The notes below the pieces were generated by a model. It ran no database searches, was not told the DNA's origin, and saw only the letters and a list, made by a program, of their open reading frames with translations. This document shows, piece after piece, positions 8,403 through 16,296 of a DNA stretch of 64,000 bases. Source of the stretch: CBDUQN01 sp965369375 (GTDB lineage Bacteria; Krumholzibacteriota; Krumholzibacteriia; Krumholzibacteriales; Krumholzibacteriaceae); contig CBDUQN010000004.1 of NCBI GenBank assembly GCA_965369375.1, positions 1 through 64,000 on the forward strand. The letters run 5' to 3'. A program made the position numbers and the translations under genes. The first letter of the stretch is position 1. Each line of letters opens with the position of its first letter.

Positions 8403-10013
8403 TTACAGTCCGATCGGTTCCTTGAATTCGCCGAATACTTCCCTGAATACATTCGTGATCTCACCCAGTGTGGCGTAGCTCTTGACCGCGCTCAAAATGT
8501 GCGGCATCACATTCTCATCCGTTTCGGCGGCCTTCTTGAGCTCCTCGAGCGCTTTCTCGACTTCCTCAGAATTTCTCTCACGTTTTATTTCTTCGAGCCG
8601 TTTCTTCTGCTTGTCGGCGACCTTTGAATTGAAGGGATGAAACTCGATGTCGGTCATTTCCTCTTCCATGACGTACTTGTTGACGCCTATCTTGGTGATC
8701 TCTCCCGATTGTATCTTCTTTTCCTTAATATAGGCCTGCAGGCTGACCTCTCTCTGTATGTATCCCGTCTCGACCGCCTTTATCATGCCGCCCATTGTTT
8801 CCACCTCTTCCATCGCGGCTGTTATCTTCTTCTCTATCTCGTTCGTGAGCCATTCGACGTAGTAGGAGCCGCCCAGCGGATCGACCGTGTCGGTGAGACC
8901 CATCTCGTCGGCAAGGATCTGCATCGTACGGAGGCTGAGCAGGGCAGCCTTCTTGGACGGGATCGTATATGCCTCGTCGAATGAACACAGCGCCATCGTT
9001 TGTGTGCCCGAGAGGACCGAGATAAGCGCGTAGTAGGCACCGCGCACTATATTGTTCTCGGGCTGCTGAACGGTCAGTCCGCCGCCTCCACCTCCGGCGA
9101 TCATGCGCAGGATCATCGAGCGGGGATTCTCCGCGCCGAAGCGTTCCTTGATGATCTTAGCCCACATTCTTCTTCCCGCCCGGAATTTCGCCACCTGCTC
9201 GAAGAGGTTGCCGTAGATGTCGAAGTTGAAGGCGATCCTGCCGGCGAAGTCGTCAATCTTTATGCCGCGCGAGAGGACTTCCTCTATGTAGGTGATGGCT
9301 ATCTCGAATGCGTATGCCATCTCCTGGACCGGTGTGGCGCCCGATTCTCTGATATGGTAGCCGCAGACACTAAAGGGGTTGAACTTGGGAACGTTCTGCG
9401 AGCAGAACTCGACCATGTCGCCGATGAGCCGTATCGACGGCTTTACGGGGAAGATCCACGTACCGCGCCCGATGTATTCCTTGAGTATGTCGTTCTGTGT
9501 CGTGCCGCGCACCTGCTCCCAGGGGATGCCCTGTTTCTCGGCGAGGGCGAGATACATGGCGAGCATCACCGAGGCGACGGGATTGATCGTGAGCGCCGTG
9601 CTGATCTTGTCGATCGGTATGCCGTTGAATGCCTCTTCGAAGTCTTTCAGTGTGTCGATAGCCATCCCGACCCTGCCGACCTCTTCCTCGGCGAGGGGAT
9701 CGTCTGAATCGAGGCCGAGCTGCGTCGGCAAATCGAAGGCGACATTGAGCGCCGTCTGTCCTTCTCCAAGAAGCCACTTGAAACGCTCGTTCGTCTCGGT
9801 CGCCGTGCCGAATCCCGAATACTGGCGCATCGTCCAGGGGCGCTTGCGGTACATGAATGGATGGATGCCGCGGGTGAAGGGATACTCACCCGGCAGGCCG
9901 ATATCTTTCTCGAATGCTATGTCCTTGACGTCTTCGGGACCGTAGACAGGCTTTACCTCGATCCCCGATTCGAGAACGACTTCTTTGAGCTCATCTGATT
10001 CGCGTTTCTTCAT
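8403..10013 (-). CDS. B12-dependent acyl-CoA mutase, large (catalytic barrel) subunit; methylmalonyl-CoA mutase family
   Basis: 536 aa, the TIM-barrel half of a split mutase with the B12-binding half encoded next door at 10066-10482. Begins with the family's GLPGEYPFTRGIHPFMY and RPWTMRQYSGF. Aligned by eye to Propionibacterium methylmalonyl-CoA mutase, Tyr89 (Y65), Arg207 (R183), His244 (H220), Arg283 (R259), Gln361 (Q338) and Glu370 (E347) are kept. The RTHSQTSG block becomes RMIAGGGGGG (residues 303-312), so His328 is Ile and Gln330 is Gly; Asn366 is Cys343 (ALCSFDEA). The Tyr/Arg pair suggests a carboxylated acyl-CoA (methylmalonyl-like) substrate, but the rest of the pocket is non-canonical. 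Operon partners are a VOC epimerase and HyuAB. Confidence 0.9.
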   Translation of the reverse strand: MKKRESDELKEVVLESGIEVKPVYGPEDVKDIAFEKDIGLPGEYPFTRGIHPFMYRKRPWTMRQYSGFGTATETNERFKWLLGEGQTALNVAFDLPTQLGLDSDDPLAEEEVGRVGMAIDTLKDFEEAFNGIPIDKISTALTINPVASVMLAMYLALAEKQGIPWEQVRGTTQNDILKEYIGRGTWIFPVKPSIRLIGDMVEFCSQNVPKFNPFSVCGYHIRESGATPVQEMAYAFEIAITYIEEVLSRGIKIDDFAGRIAFNFDIYGNLFEQVAKFRAGRRMWAKIIKERFGAENPRSMILRMIAGGGGGGLTVQQPENNIVRGAYYALISVLSGTQTMALCSFDEAYTIPSKKAALLSLRTMQILADEMGLTDTVDPLGGSYYVEWLTNEIEKKITAAMEEVETMGGMIKAVETGYIQREVSLQAYIKEKKIQSGEITKIGVNKYVMEEEMTDIEFHPFNSKVADKQKKRLEEIKRERNSEEVEKALEELKKAAETDENVMPHILSAVKSYATLGEITNVFREVFGEFKEPIGL

Positions 10014-10065
10014 GGTGCACTTCAGCCTTGTTCTTTGTTGCGATTGTATCGCGCTTCGTGTCGAT

Positions 10066-10482
10066 CTACGTTTTGACCTCGTTTTTTATGAACCCGATTA
10101 TCTCGTCGAGCTTCGAGCCGACGGGGAAGACCTCGGTGACGCCGTAGCCCTTGAGCTCTTCGATATCCCTGCGGGGGATATTCCCGCCGACCAGAACCAT
10201 CTTGTCGGTGAGCCCCTTCGCCTTGATCTGCTCCATCAGCTTTCTGCTCAGGGGGAGGTGGGCGCCTGAGTAGATCGAAAGCCCGATGACATCGACGTCT
10301 TCTTCCATCGCCGTCGTTACGATGTCATCGATCGTTCTGTGGAGACCGGTATAGATGACCTCCATGCCGGCGTCTTTGAGGGCATGGACGATCACCTTGG
10401 CGCCCGTGTCGTGTCCGTCGAGCCCCGGTTTTGCGATGACGACCCTGATTTTTTTCCCGCGGGCGGGTTCGTTTTTATTCAT
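10066..10482 (-). CDS. Cobalamin-binding subunit of acyl-CoA mutase
   Basis: 138 aa, about the size of free-standing B12-binding subunits of split mutases (MCM beta-like domain). Flavodoxin-like fold with the base-off, His-on signature DGHDTGA near residue 21, followed by the GLSIYSGAH and LVGGNIP(R)RD segments. The histidine of DGHDTG replaces dimethylbenzimidazole as the lower cobalt ligand. It lies 52 bp upstream of the catalytic subunit and is translated first. There is no MeaB/ArgK-type chaperone GTPase gene in this window, although one is often adjacent to such pairs. Confidence 0.95.
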   Translation of the reverse strand: MNKNEPARGKKIRVVIAKPGLDGHDTGAKVIVHALKDAGMEVIYTGLHRTIDDIVTTAMEEDVDVIGLSIYSGAHLPLSRKLMEQIKAKGLTDKMVLVGGNIPRRDIEELKGYGVTEVFPVGSKLDEIIGFIKNEVKT

Positions 10483-10540
10483 GATAATTGCAATTTTATC
10501 CAGGCTGATAGAAGTCTACTCGAGCTTCCGTGTTTCAATG

Positions 10541-10963
10541 CTAGTACTTGCCGTCGATGATCTCGGTCAGAACGCCGTGCGTCGCGGCCGGATGGATGAA
10601 GGCGAAGTTTCTCTTGTACTCTGCGAAAAACCGCGGTTTTTGATCGATCAACCGCACGTTATTGCGTTTGAGCAGTTCGAGGGATTCCTCGCAGTTGTCG
10701 ACGTTGTAGCTGATGAGCATGACGCCCTCGCCTTTTCTCTCGATGAACTTCGCCACTTCGCCGGTGCCGTCGAGGTCTTCCATGATCTCGATCGCCGTCT
10801 GTCCCACCATGAAGCCGGCCACGCGTATCTTCTCCGGTTCGTCGTCGTAGCGGTAGGCCACTTCCCAGCCGAAGTTATCGATGTAATCCTTCTCCGCCTG
10901 CTTTACATCCTTAACCGCGATGCAGATATGATCGACAAAGTTTGTACTCAGTTTCTCGGGCAT
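10541..10963 (-). CDS. VOC-family acyl-CoA epimerase (methylmalonyl-CoA epimerase-like)
   Basis: 140 aa. I start at the ATG at 10963 because AAGGAG lies about 8 nt upstream and the homology begins there (FVDHICIAVKDV); the longer open frame to 11284 overlaps the ferredoxin gene in another frame and is not real. Two beta-alpha-beta-beta-beta modules give the metal site: His in DHICIAV, a Glu in AIEIMEDL, a central GEGVMLISYNVDN and ATHGVLTEI with a Glu near the C-terminus. In methylmalonyl-CoA epimerases the central motif is usually GxGxHHI; here the corresponding position reads GEGVMLIS, so one usual metal-binding His seems absent. The neighbouring mutase suggests it epimerises the mutase substrate or product. 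Confidence 0.8.
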   Translation of the reverse strand: MPEKLSTNFVDHICIAVKDVKQAEKDYIDNFGWEVAYRYDDEPEKIRVAGFMVGQTAIEIMEDLDGTGEVAKFIERKGEGVMLISYNVDNCEESLELLKRNNVRLIDQKPRFFAEYKRNFAFIHPAATHGVLTEIIDGKY

Positions 10964-11019
10964 TTCACACGCTCCTTGTTCGGTGGCGCTCCCTGTAGAG
11001 AGGAAGCAATCTCTCGCAT

Positions 11020-11337
11020 TTATTTTTTTGAAACAAAGGGCACATTTCCCGTCTCCGGCGAACCGGGGGGAGGTTTGAAAATGATCGCGCCCTCGATCGG
11101 ACACGCCTCGAAGCATTCCCCGCACTGAAGGCAGAGATCGAGGACGATAGCCGCCTTCTTCTTGTGCATACCGATGATGCCCGGGGGACATGCCTTGGCG
11201 CAGCGTCCGCAACCGGTGCACCGGAAGGCATCGATCCACGGGTACAACCCCACATGATCGGAAGTGGAGTTTGGATAGACGCACATTTTCGTTCCCGGTA
11301 TGTGGGGTTTGGCGCTCGGAATCTCGTTTAAGAGCAT
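11020..11337 (-). CDS. 2[4Fe-4S] ferredoxin-like protein
   Basis: 105 aa. Two clusters of cysteines are visible: CTGCGRCAKACP and CLQCGECFEACP, each CxxCxxCxxxCP, so it should bind two low-potential [4Fe-4S] clusters. A 40-residue N-terminal extension (containing a lone Cys) precedes the first motif. It lies 45 bp after the flavin oxidoreductase and is probably its electron donor or acceptor. Nothing else in the protein suggests catalysis. Confidence 0.9.
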   Translation of the reverse strand: MLLNEIPSAKPHIPGTKMCVYPNSTSDHVGLYPWIDAFRCTGCGRCAKACPPGIIGMHKKKAAIVLDLCLQCGECFEACPIEGAIIFKPPPGSPETGNVPFVSKK

Positions 11338-11382
11338 GTCGTTCTCCTTCTCGTTACGCGATTGATTATTTACTCACAAAAA

Positions 11383-13410
11383 CTAGAATCTCATTCCGAG
11401 ACGATAACCGTCCTGTATGGCGTCGATGCCGCGCCGCACCCACACGCAGTCGCCGATCATCGCTGTGTCACCCTTGAAGGCGCCGTATCCGAGCTCCTCG
11501 TTGGGAACGAGTGTAGCGAGGATGACGGTATCGGCGGGCACCATCTCGTTCTCGAACTTTTTCTTTTCCTTTGTCTTTCTATCCACGATCGTCCAATCGG
11601 CGACAACGCCCCCGTCGGTGATCTCCTTGACCTTCCCGTTGGTCAGCTGCTGCACCTTCGTCTGCTTGAGCCTGAGGCGATAGCGCCAGATGTAGGAGGG
11701 ATTCACATCCCGGCCGAATCGGGCTGCGGGATCGATAATGGCGATGCTGCCGTCTGTGACGCCGTTCTTTTTCATCGTGTCGATAATGAAAAGGGTAAGC
11801 GATATCGCTGCGCCGGAGCCGCCGAGTATAACGACATTCTTGCCGAGCTTCGCTGTGCCGGTGAAGACGTCGAACATGTTCACCACGTGCTTCTTGTCCG
11901 CACCGGGGATATCGGGAATCTGCGGGACGGCGCCCGTTGCGATAACGAGTGAATCGGGTTTTTCCTTCTCGACGAGCTCCTTTGTCACCGGTGTGTTGAG
12001 CACGAACTTGACGCTGAACTTGTCGCACTGCGCCTTCATGTTATTAACCCAGCGCATGAATTCCTCGTCGTCCCAGTACCTGTCCGAGTCCTCACCGTAG
12101 GGATTACGCGAGGCGTAGTACCACTGGCCGCCGATGTTGCCCGTCTTATCGTAGACCGTCACATCGTGACCCTTCTCGGCGGCGATACGCGCCGCCTGAA
12201 GGCCGGCGATGCCGGCGCCCGCGACCATGATCTTTCTCTTTACCTCGGCCTCGGGGAAACCGTAGTAGCCCCATTCACGCTCGCCCTCGTGACCGCAGGA
12301 GGGACGTACCGTGCAGGTGACGGGCGCGTCACGGAAGAGCCTTGCGAGACAGACCTGGCAGGCGATGCAGGGGATGATATCCTCCTGGCGGTCCCACATG
12401 ATCTTCAGCGGCAGGCCGGGATCGGCGATCATCGGGCGGCAGGCCTCCCATATATCGAGATTGCCCTCGGCGATCGCCTTTTCGGGCAGCTCGGGCGTGA
12501 AGAGCCGGTAGGCCATGCTCACCGGTATATCGATAGCCTTTTTTGTGCGTTCTGCTACGTAGAGCCACTTGCCCATCGGAATATCCCGCGATATGACGGA
12601 TCCTAGTGACTCCTGCCAGCCGACCGTCACGCTGATATAATCGCTTCCCGCCTCTTCTGCGATCTTTATCGATCTCATGCTCTCCTCTTCGGTGTTTCCA
12701 CCGACATCGTCGAGCAGTTCCCAGCTGCAGAGGCGGATGCCGATCGCGACATCGTCGCCGACCTCTTTGCGTATTCCCTCGATGATCTTGCGCGGCATCG
12801 CGCACCGGCCATCGATCTCGCCGCCGTATTCGTCGGTTCGCTTGTTCGTGTATTTGGAAATGTAGTTCGATATGAGGTAGCCGACTATTCCTGAGATCTC
12901 TATGATCTCGTATCCCGCCTCCACGGCTCTCCGCGCGCCGTCGATGTGCTCCTGGGTGCAGACCTCGATCTCCTCGATCGTCATCGCCTTTACCGGGCGG
13001 AAGCGGCGTAGCCGCTGCGGGACCTCGGACGGCCCTACGGTATAGTGGAGGTTTATACCCCCGACGCGTCCGCAGTGCATGAGCTGGAGGCAGGCGACCG
13101 CGTCTCCCTGGTGGATCACGTCGGCCATTTTCTTGAGCCCCGGAATGAACTTGTCATCCCAGATTCCCATCATGCCGATGTACCCCTGTCCTTCGCCCCG
13201 CGGATCGGTGTAGGCGCCCTGCGTCGTCACGATCCCCGAACCGCCCCGCGCGTGTGCCTCGATGTAGGCGAGTTCCTTCTCGGAGACGAAGCCGTCGCTG
13301 TAGTTGTAGTTCGTCTCGGTCGAAGCGTACTTGATTCGATTTTTCACCCATACCTTTCCGATCTGCATCGGACTGAATATGTGAGGATATTTTTTCTCTC
13401 CCGGTAACAC
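11383..13410 (-). CDS. Old yellow enzyme / 2,4-dienoyl-CoA reductase-like Fe-S flavoenzyme
   Basis: 675 aa, the standard length of the FadH/BaiCD/trimethylamine dehydrogenase group. FMN TIM barrel at residues 1-340, a [4Fe-4S] site C348-x2-C351-x2-C354-x11-C366, then FAD and NAD(P) Rossmann domains (VAGAGIAG near 393; VVILGGSGAA near 515). Against E. coli FadH, the active-site Tyr166 is kept (GYL, Y178) but His252 is Gln (GWQ, Q266), and the OYE substrate-binding pair (HxxH/N) is SxxV (S173, V176). The first three Cys are spaced CxxCxxC, as in trimethylamine dehydrogenase, rather than CxxCxxxC. Start is GTG at 13410 behind AAGGAGGAG. First gene of the operon; likely reduces an unsaturated CoA ester or ring intermediate. 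Confidence 0.88.
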   Translation of the reverse strand: MLPGEKKYPHIFSPMQIGKVWVKNRIKYASTETNYNYSDGFVSEKELAYIEAHARGGSGIVTTQGAYTDPRGEGQGYIGMMGIWDDKFIPGLKKMADVIHQGDAVACLQLMHCGRVGGINLHYTVGPSEVPQRLRRFRPVKAMTIEEIEVCTQEHIDGARRAVEAGYEIIEISGIVGYLISNYISKYTNKRTDEYGGEIDGRCAMPRKIIEGIRKEVGDDVAIGIRLCSWELLDDVGGNTEEESMRSIKIAEEAGSDYISVTVGWQESLGSVISRDIPMGKWLYVAERTKKAIDIPVSMAYRLFTPELPEKAIAEGNLDIWEACRPMIADPGLPLKIMWDRQEDIIPCIACQVCLARLFRDAPVTCTVRPSCGHEGEREWGYYGFPEAEVKRKIMVAGAGIAGLQAARIAAEKGHDVTVYDKTGNIGGQWYYASRNPYGEDSDRYWDDEEFMRWVNNMKAQCDKFSVKFVLNTPVTKELVEKEKPDSLVIATGAVPQIPDIPGADKKHVVNMFDVFTGTAKLGKNVVILGGSGAAISLTLFIIDTMKKNGVTDGSIAIIDPAARFGRDVNPSYIWRYRLRLKQTKVQQLTNGKVKEITDGGVVADWTIVDRKTKEKKKFENEMVPADTVILATLVPNEELGYGAFKGDTAMIGDCVWVRRGIDAIQDGYRLGMRF

Positions 13411-13545
13411 TGGTTCTCCTCCTTTTGATTTTCGTTAATGAGCTTCGTGATTAAGAATCAACGCGCTTGTAGTCCGCCTATTGTACCCGGGAACGGCCAT
13501 GAGGAAAACACTTTATTTGCTCAAAATCGCTCACAATCTGGTTCG

Positions 13546-13597
13546 GACACTGTTCGATACTGTTCCGACACTGTTCGACACTGTTCAGATACTGAAT
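13546..13597. promoter_or_regulatory. Five tandem 10-bp repeats GAYACTGTTC (candidate operator array)
   Basis: Between the divergent operons five near-identical units lie head to tail: GACACTGTTC (13546-13555), GATACTGTTC (13556-13565), GACACTGTTC (13567-13576), GACACTGTTC (13577-13586) and GATACTGAAT (13588-13597). The period of 10 to 11 bp would place each copy on the same DNA face. The array ends exactly where the plus-strand -35 box begins. I infer a cooperative regulator site that controls one or both operons; no regulator gene is adjacent. Confidence 0.65.
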
Positions 13598-13625
13598 TGA
13601 CATACGAGGTTGTCTTGTTTATGGT
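13597..13625 (+). promoter_or_regulatory. Sigma-70-type promoter for the CoA-transferase / Mo-hydroxylase operon
   Basis: TTGACA at 13597-13602, a 17-bp spacer, and TATGGT at 13620-13625. This is a perfect -35 and a 4/6 -10. The expected transcript start near 13632 leaves about 30 nt of leader before the GTG at 13664. It also argues against any start codon upstream of that position. Confidence 0.6.
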
Positions 13626-13663
13626 TGTGGGACGAAAAACGTGAAGAGGGAGGAGCACCAAAC

Positions 13664-14866
13664 GTGAAACCCAGAGTTGTACTCAGCGTCGAACAGGCAC
13701 TCACCATGACCTATGCGACGCTGCGCATGGTGCACCTCGGCTGGCGCGTCATCCGCGTGGAGGCAACGCCGGTGCCGGGGCGTAAATCGAAGGGCGATCC
13801 GAACCGCTACATCGGTCGCCCCGTTGCAGGGGACGACAGGCACAGCTATTTCATCTCGCCGAACCTCGGCAAGGAGGCGGTCGCCATAAACCTGAAAGAG
13901 GAGGAGGGGCAGGCCCTTCTTCACAAGATGGTCGAATCTCTCGGCGCCGATGTCTTCTGCACCAATACGATGCCGGCGCGCCACAAGCAGCTCGGCTTCG
14001 ATTACGAGACGCTGAGCGCGATTCGCGAAGACCTCGTCTGGTGCAGCGTCTCGGCGATGGGCACAAAGTACCCCGATGTCCCGGGGTACGATCCCGTCTT
14101 CCAGGCGCTCTGCGGCTACATGGATCTCACCGGCCATCCGGACGGTCCGCCGCTTCAGTGCGGACCGCCGATCATTGATCTCAAGGCGGGTGACGAGGCA
14201 TTCACACAGGTCGTGCTTGCACTCATGGAGCACGGTGAGACGGGCAGGGGCAAGATGATCGACATATCAATGGCACAGGTTGCCGTCTCCTGGCTGCACA
14301 CCTTTCTCCCGATGCTCGATATGGGGAGCCCCCCCTCGGAGCTCAAGCGCAGCGGCAACGAGCACCGCCAGTTCATCCCCGTCAACGCCTACCGGACGAA
14401 GGACGGTTACATATATATGGCGATAGGCAGCGATGCGATGTGGCACCGCTTCGCAAAGCAGCCGATGTTTGCATCCCTCGAACAGGAGCGCTTCGGCCAC
14501 AACGAGGGGAGGCGAAAGGATCGTGCGGAGCTGCACGCGTCAATCGAAGAGATCATGATGCAGTATCCTACGAGCGAGGTCAATGAGGTGCTCATCGCGG
14601 CCACGATACCTCATTCGCCGATAACGCCGATAGAGGAGGTGCCCGACCTTCCCTTTGTCTCGGAAACCGCTCTGAGGACGACCATGCCGGACGGCGGCAC
14701 CGTGCGGCTGCCGCCGCCGGCTCAGTCCACCGATTATCTCGAGGAGCTCGACGGAGAGCTTCCCTTCGCCCCGTCGTACGGCGAACATACCGACTCGATA
14801 CTCGGTGAGATCGGCCTGGGGATTAAAGAGATCGCCGCTTTGAGGGAAAAAGACGTTGTTGCATGA
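13664..14866 (+). CDS. Class III CoA transferase (CaiB/BaiF family)
   Basis: 400 aa, typical for the family, which moves CoA between thioesters through an aspartyl-CoA intermediate. I choose the GTG at 13664 because GGGAGGAG sits about 8 nt upstream and the longer reading runs into the promoter. Motifs: GWRVIRVE near residue 23, the nucleotide/CoA-binding NLKEEEGQALLHKMVE region, GYDPVFQALCGYMDLTG, and DLKAGDEAFTQVVLAL, whose Asp is the candidate catalytic aspartate. It leads the operon before the Mo hydroxylase, so it probably charges the substrate of that pathway with CoA or moves CoA from product to substrate. Confidence 0.88.
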   Translation: MKPRVVLSVEQALTMTYATLRMVHLGWRVIRVEATPVPGRKSKGDPNRYIGRPVAGDDRHSYFISPNLGKEAVAINLKEEEGQALLHKMVESLGADVFCTNTMPARHKQLGFDYETLSAIREDLVWCSVSAMGTKYPDVPGYDPVFQALCGYMDLTGHPDGPPLQCGPPIIDLKAGDEAFTQVVLALMEHGETGRGKMIDISMAQVAVSWLHTFLPMLDMGSPPSELKRSGNEHRQFIPVNAYRTKDGYIYMAIGSDAMWHRFAKQPMFASLEQERFGHNEGRRKDRAELHASIEEIMMQYPTSEVNEVLIAATIPHSPITPIEEVPDLPFVSETALRTTMPDGGTVRLPPPAQSTDYLEELDGELPFAPSYGEHTDSILGEIGLGIKEIAALREKDVVA

Positions 14867-14919
14867 ATTGTTTTATTGTTTCGTGTTACGCCGGACACTT
14901 AAAGGAATGATTTAAGGGT

Positions 14920-15771
14920 ATGATCCGCTATAACTACTTAAGGCCAAGCTCTATCGAGGAGGCTCTGGAGCTGGAAAACAAGATCCCCGGCGCCCTCTTC
15001 ATAGCCGGTGGCACGGACATGATGGTCAAGATCAAGAACGGCGATGTCGCGCCGTCGGTGCTCGTTTCGCTTCGATCGATCGCGGAGCTAAAGGGCATAG
15101 AGGAGAACGGGGGGACGCGCATCGGTGCAATGACCACGATCAGCGAATTGATAGAGCATCCTACGTTACATAAGAACTATCCCCTGCTCATAGAGGGGGC
15201 GATAAGGCATTCGGGTCCACAGATACGAAACGTCGCCACCATCGGGGGGAACCTCTGCAACTGCTCTCCCTGCGCCGATACGGCGACGCCGCTGCTCGTT
15301 CTCGATGCGAAGGTCCGGATTCGAAACATCGAGGGAAGCCGTGAGATGCCGATCGAGGAATTCTTTCGAGGACCGGGTGAAACATGCCTCGCCGGCGGGG
15401 AAATCCTGACCGATATCCTGCTGGACCCCCCTCGAGAGAAGGCGAGAGCGGTATTCATGAAGAAGGGGCGCGTGAAGATGGACCTTGCGATTGCCAGCGT
15501 ATCGGTGCTCCTCGAGATGGAAGGCGATCGATGCCGGAGGGCGCGTATCGCGGCGGGCTCCGTTGCGCCGGTGCCGCTACGTCTTGCGAAAGTGGAAAAA
15601 CTGCTCGAGGGCAAAGCTATCTCGAATGAGATCCTTAGAAAAGCGCAGAGAGTAGCCGCGGAAAGTGTAGCTCCCATCACCGACATCCGCGCCGGTGAGG
15701 AGTACCGCAGGCGGATCGTCGGCGTTTATGTAAAACGAGCGATAGAGAGGCTCATGGGGGACAGCGGGTGA
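14920..15771 (+). CDS. Molybdenum hydroxylase FAD-binding subunit (CoxM/XdhB-type)
   Basis: 283 aa. FAD-binding motifs of the PCMH fold are visible: FIAGGTDMM near residue 28 and ATIGGNLCNCSPCAD near residue 108, then the C-terminal CO-dehydrogenase-flavoprotein domain (ITDIRAGEEYRRRI). It passes electrons from the [2Fe-2S] subunit to the final acceptor. It lacks the extra [4Fe-4S] loop of 4-hydroxybenzoyl-CoA reductase beta, judging from its length. Its stop overlaps the next start as GTGA. Part of the three-subunit enzyme with 15768-16247 and 16297-18678. Confidence 0.9.
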   Translation: MIRYNYLRPSSIEEALELENKIPGALFIAGGTDMMVKIKNGDVAPSVLVSLRSIAELKGIEENGGTRIGAMTTISELIEHPTLHKNYPLLIEGAIRHSGPQIRNVATIGGNLCNCSPCADTATPLLVLDAKVRIRNIEGSREMPIEEFFRGPGETCLAGGEILTDILLDPPREKARAVFMKKGRVKMDLAIASVSVLLEMEGDRCRRARIAAGSVAPVPLRLAKVEKLLEGKAISNEILRKAQRVAAESVAPITDIRAGEEYRRRIVGVYVKRAIERLMGDSG

Positions 15772-16247
15772 AGACGGAAGTTTCATTTATTATTAACGGG
15801 TTTGACGTCACCGTCAGCGTCGCGGGGCATCACCGTCTCATCGACGTGCTCCGCGGGCCGCTCGGGTATACCGGCACGAAGGAGGGCTGCGGGGAGGGGG
15901 AGTGCGGCGCGTGCACCGTCATCGTCGACGGGCGTGCCGTCAACGCATGCCTCTATCCCGCATTCGAGGTCGAGGGGAAGACTGTGACGACGATAGAGGG
16001 ACTGAGAAGCTCGAAGAACGAGCTCTCCGCCATACAGCAGGCATTTGTCGATTGCGGGGCGATACAGTGTGGCTTCTGCTCGCCGGGCATGATCATGTCG
16101 ACGAAGGCGCTGCTCGACCGCAATCCCGATCCGACCGATAATGAGATCCGTGACGCGCTCGTCGGCAATCTCTGCCGCTGTACCGGATATGTTCAGATCA
16201 TCGAGGCGGTAAAGCAGGCGTCTGCTAAGTTAAGGAACGAAACGTGA
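15768..16247 (+). CDS. Molybdenum hydroxylase [2Fe-2S] subunit (CoxS/XdhC-type small subunit)
   Basis: 159 aa with GTG start overlapping the preceding stop. Two [2Fe-2S] clusters: the plant-ferredoxin type CGEGECGACTV near residue 45 with a later Cys (NACLYP), and the helical type CGFCSPGM near residue 102 and CRCTGY near residue 138. It relays electrons from the Mo centre to FAD. Length and motif spacing are canonical. Confidence 0.95.
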   Translation: MKTEVSFIINGFDVTVSVAGHHRLIDVLRGPLGYTGTKEGCGEGECGACTVIVDGRAVNACLYPAFEVEGKTVTTIEGLRSSKNELSAIQQAFVDCGAIQCGFCSPGMIMSTKALLDRNPDPTDNEIRDALVGNLCRCTGYVQIIEAVKQASAKLRNET

Positions 16248-16296
16248 ATGAATTATGTTATTTGTATAAAGTAAATTCTACGGATTGGAATGAGGT

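Noticed and set aside
10964..11284. N-terminal extension of the first epimerase
   Set aside because: It overlaps the ferredoxin gene in another frame, while a good ribosome site precedes the ATG at 10963.
13610..13663. Upstream extension of the CoA transferase
   Set aside because: It would overlap the -10 box of the promoter at 13597-13625, and GGGAGGAG precedes the GTG at 13664.
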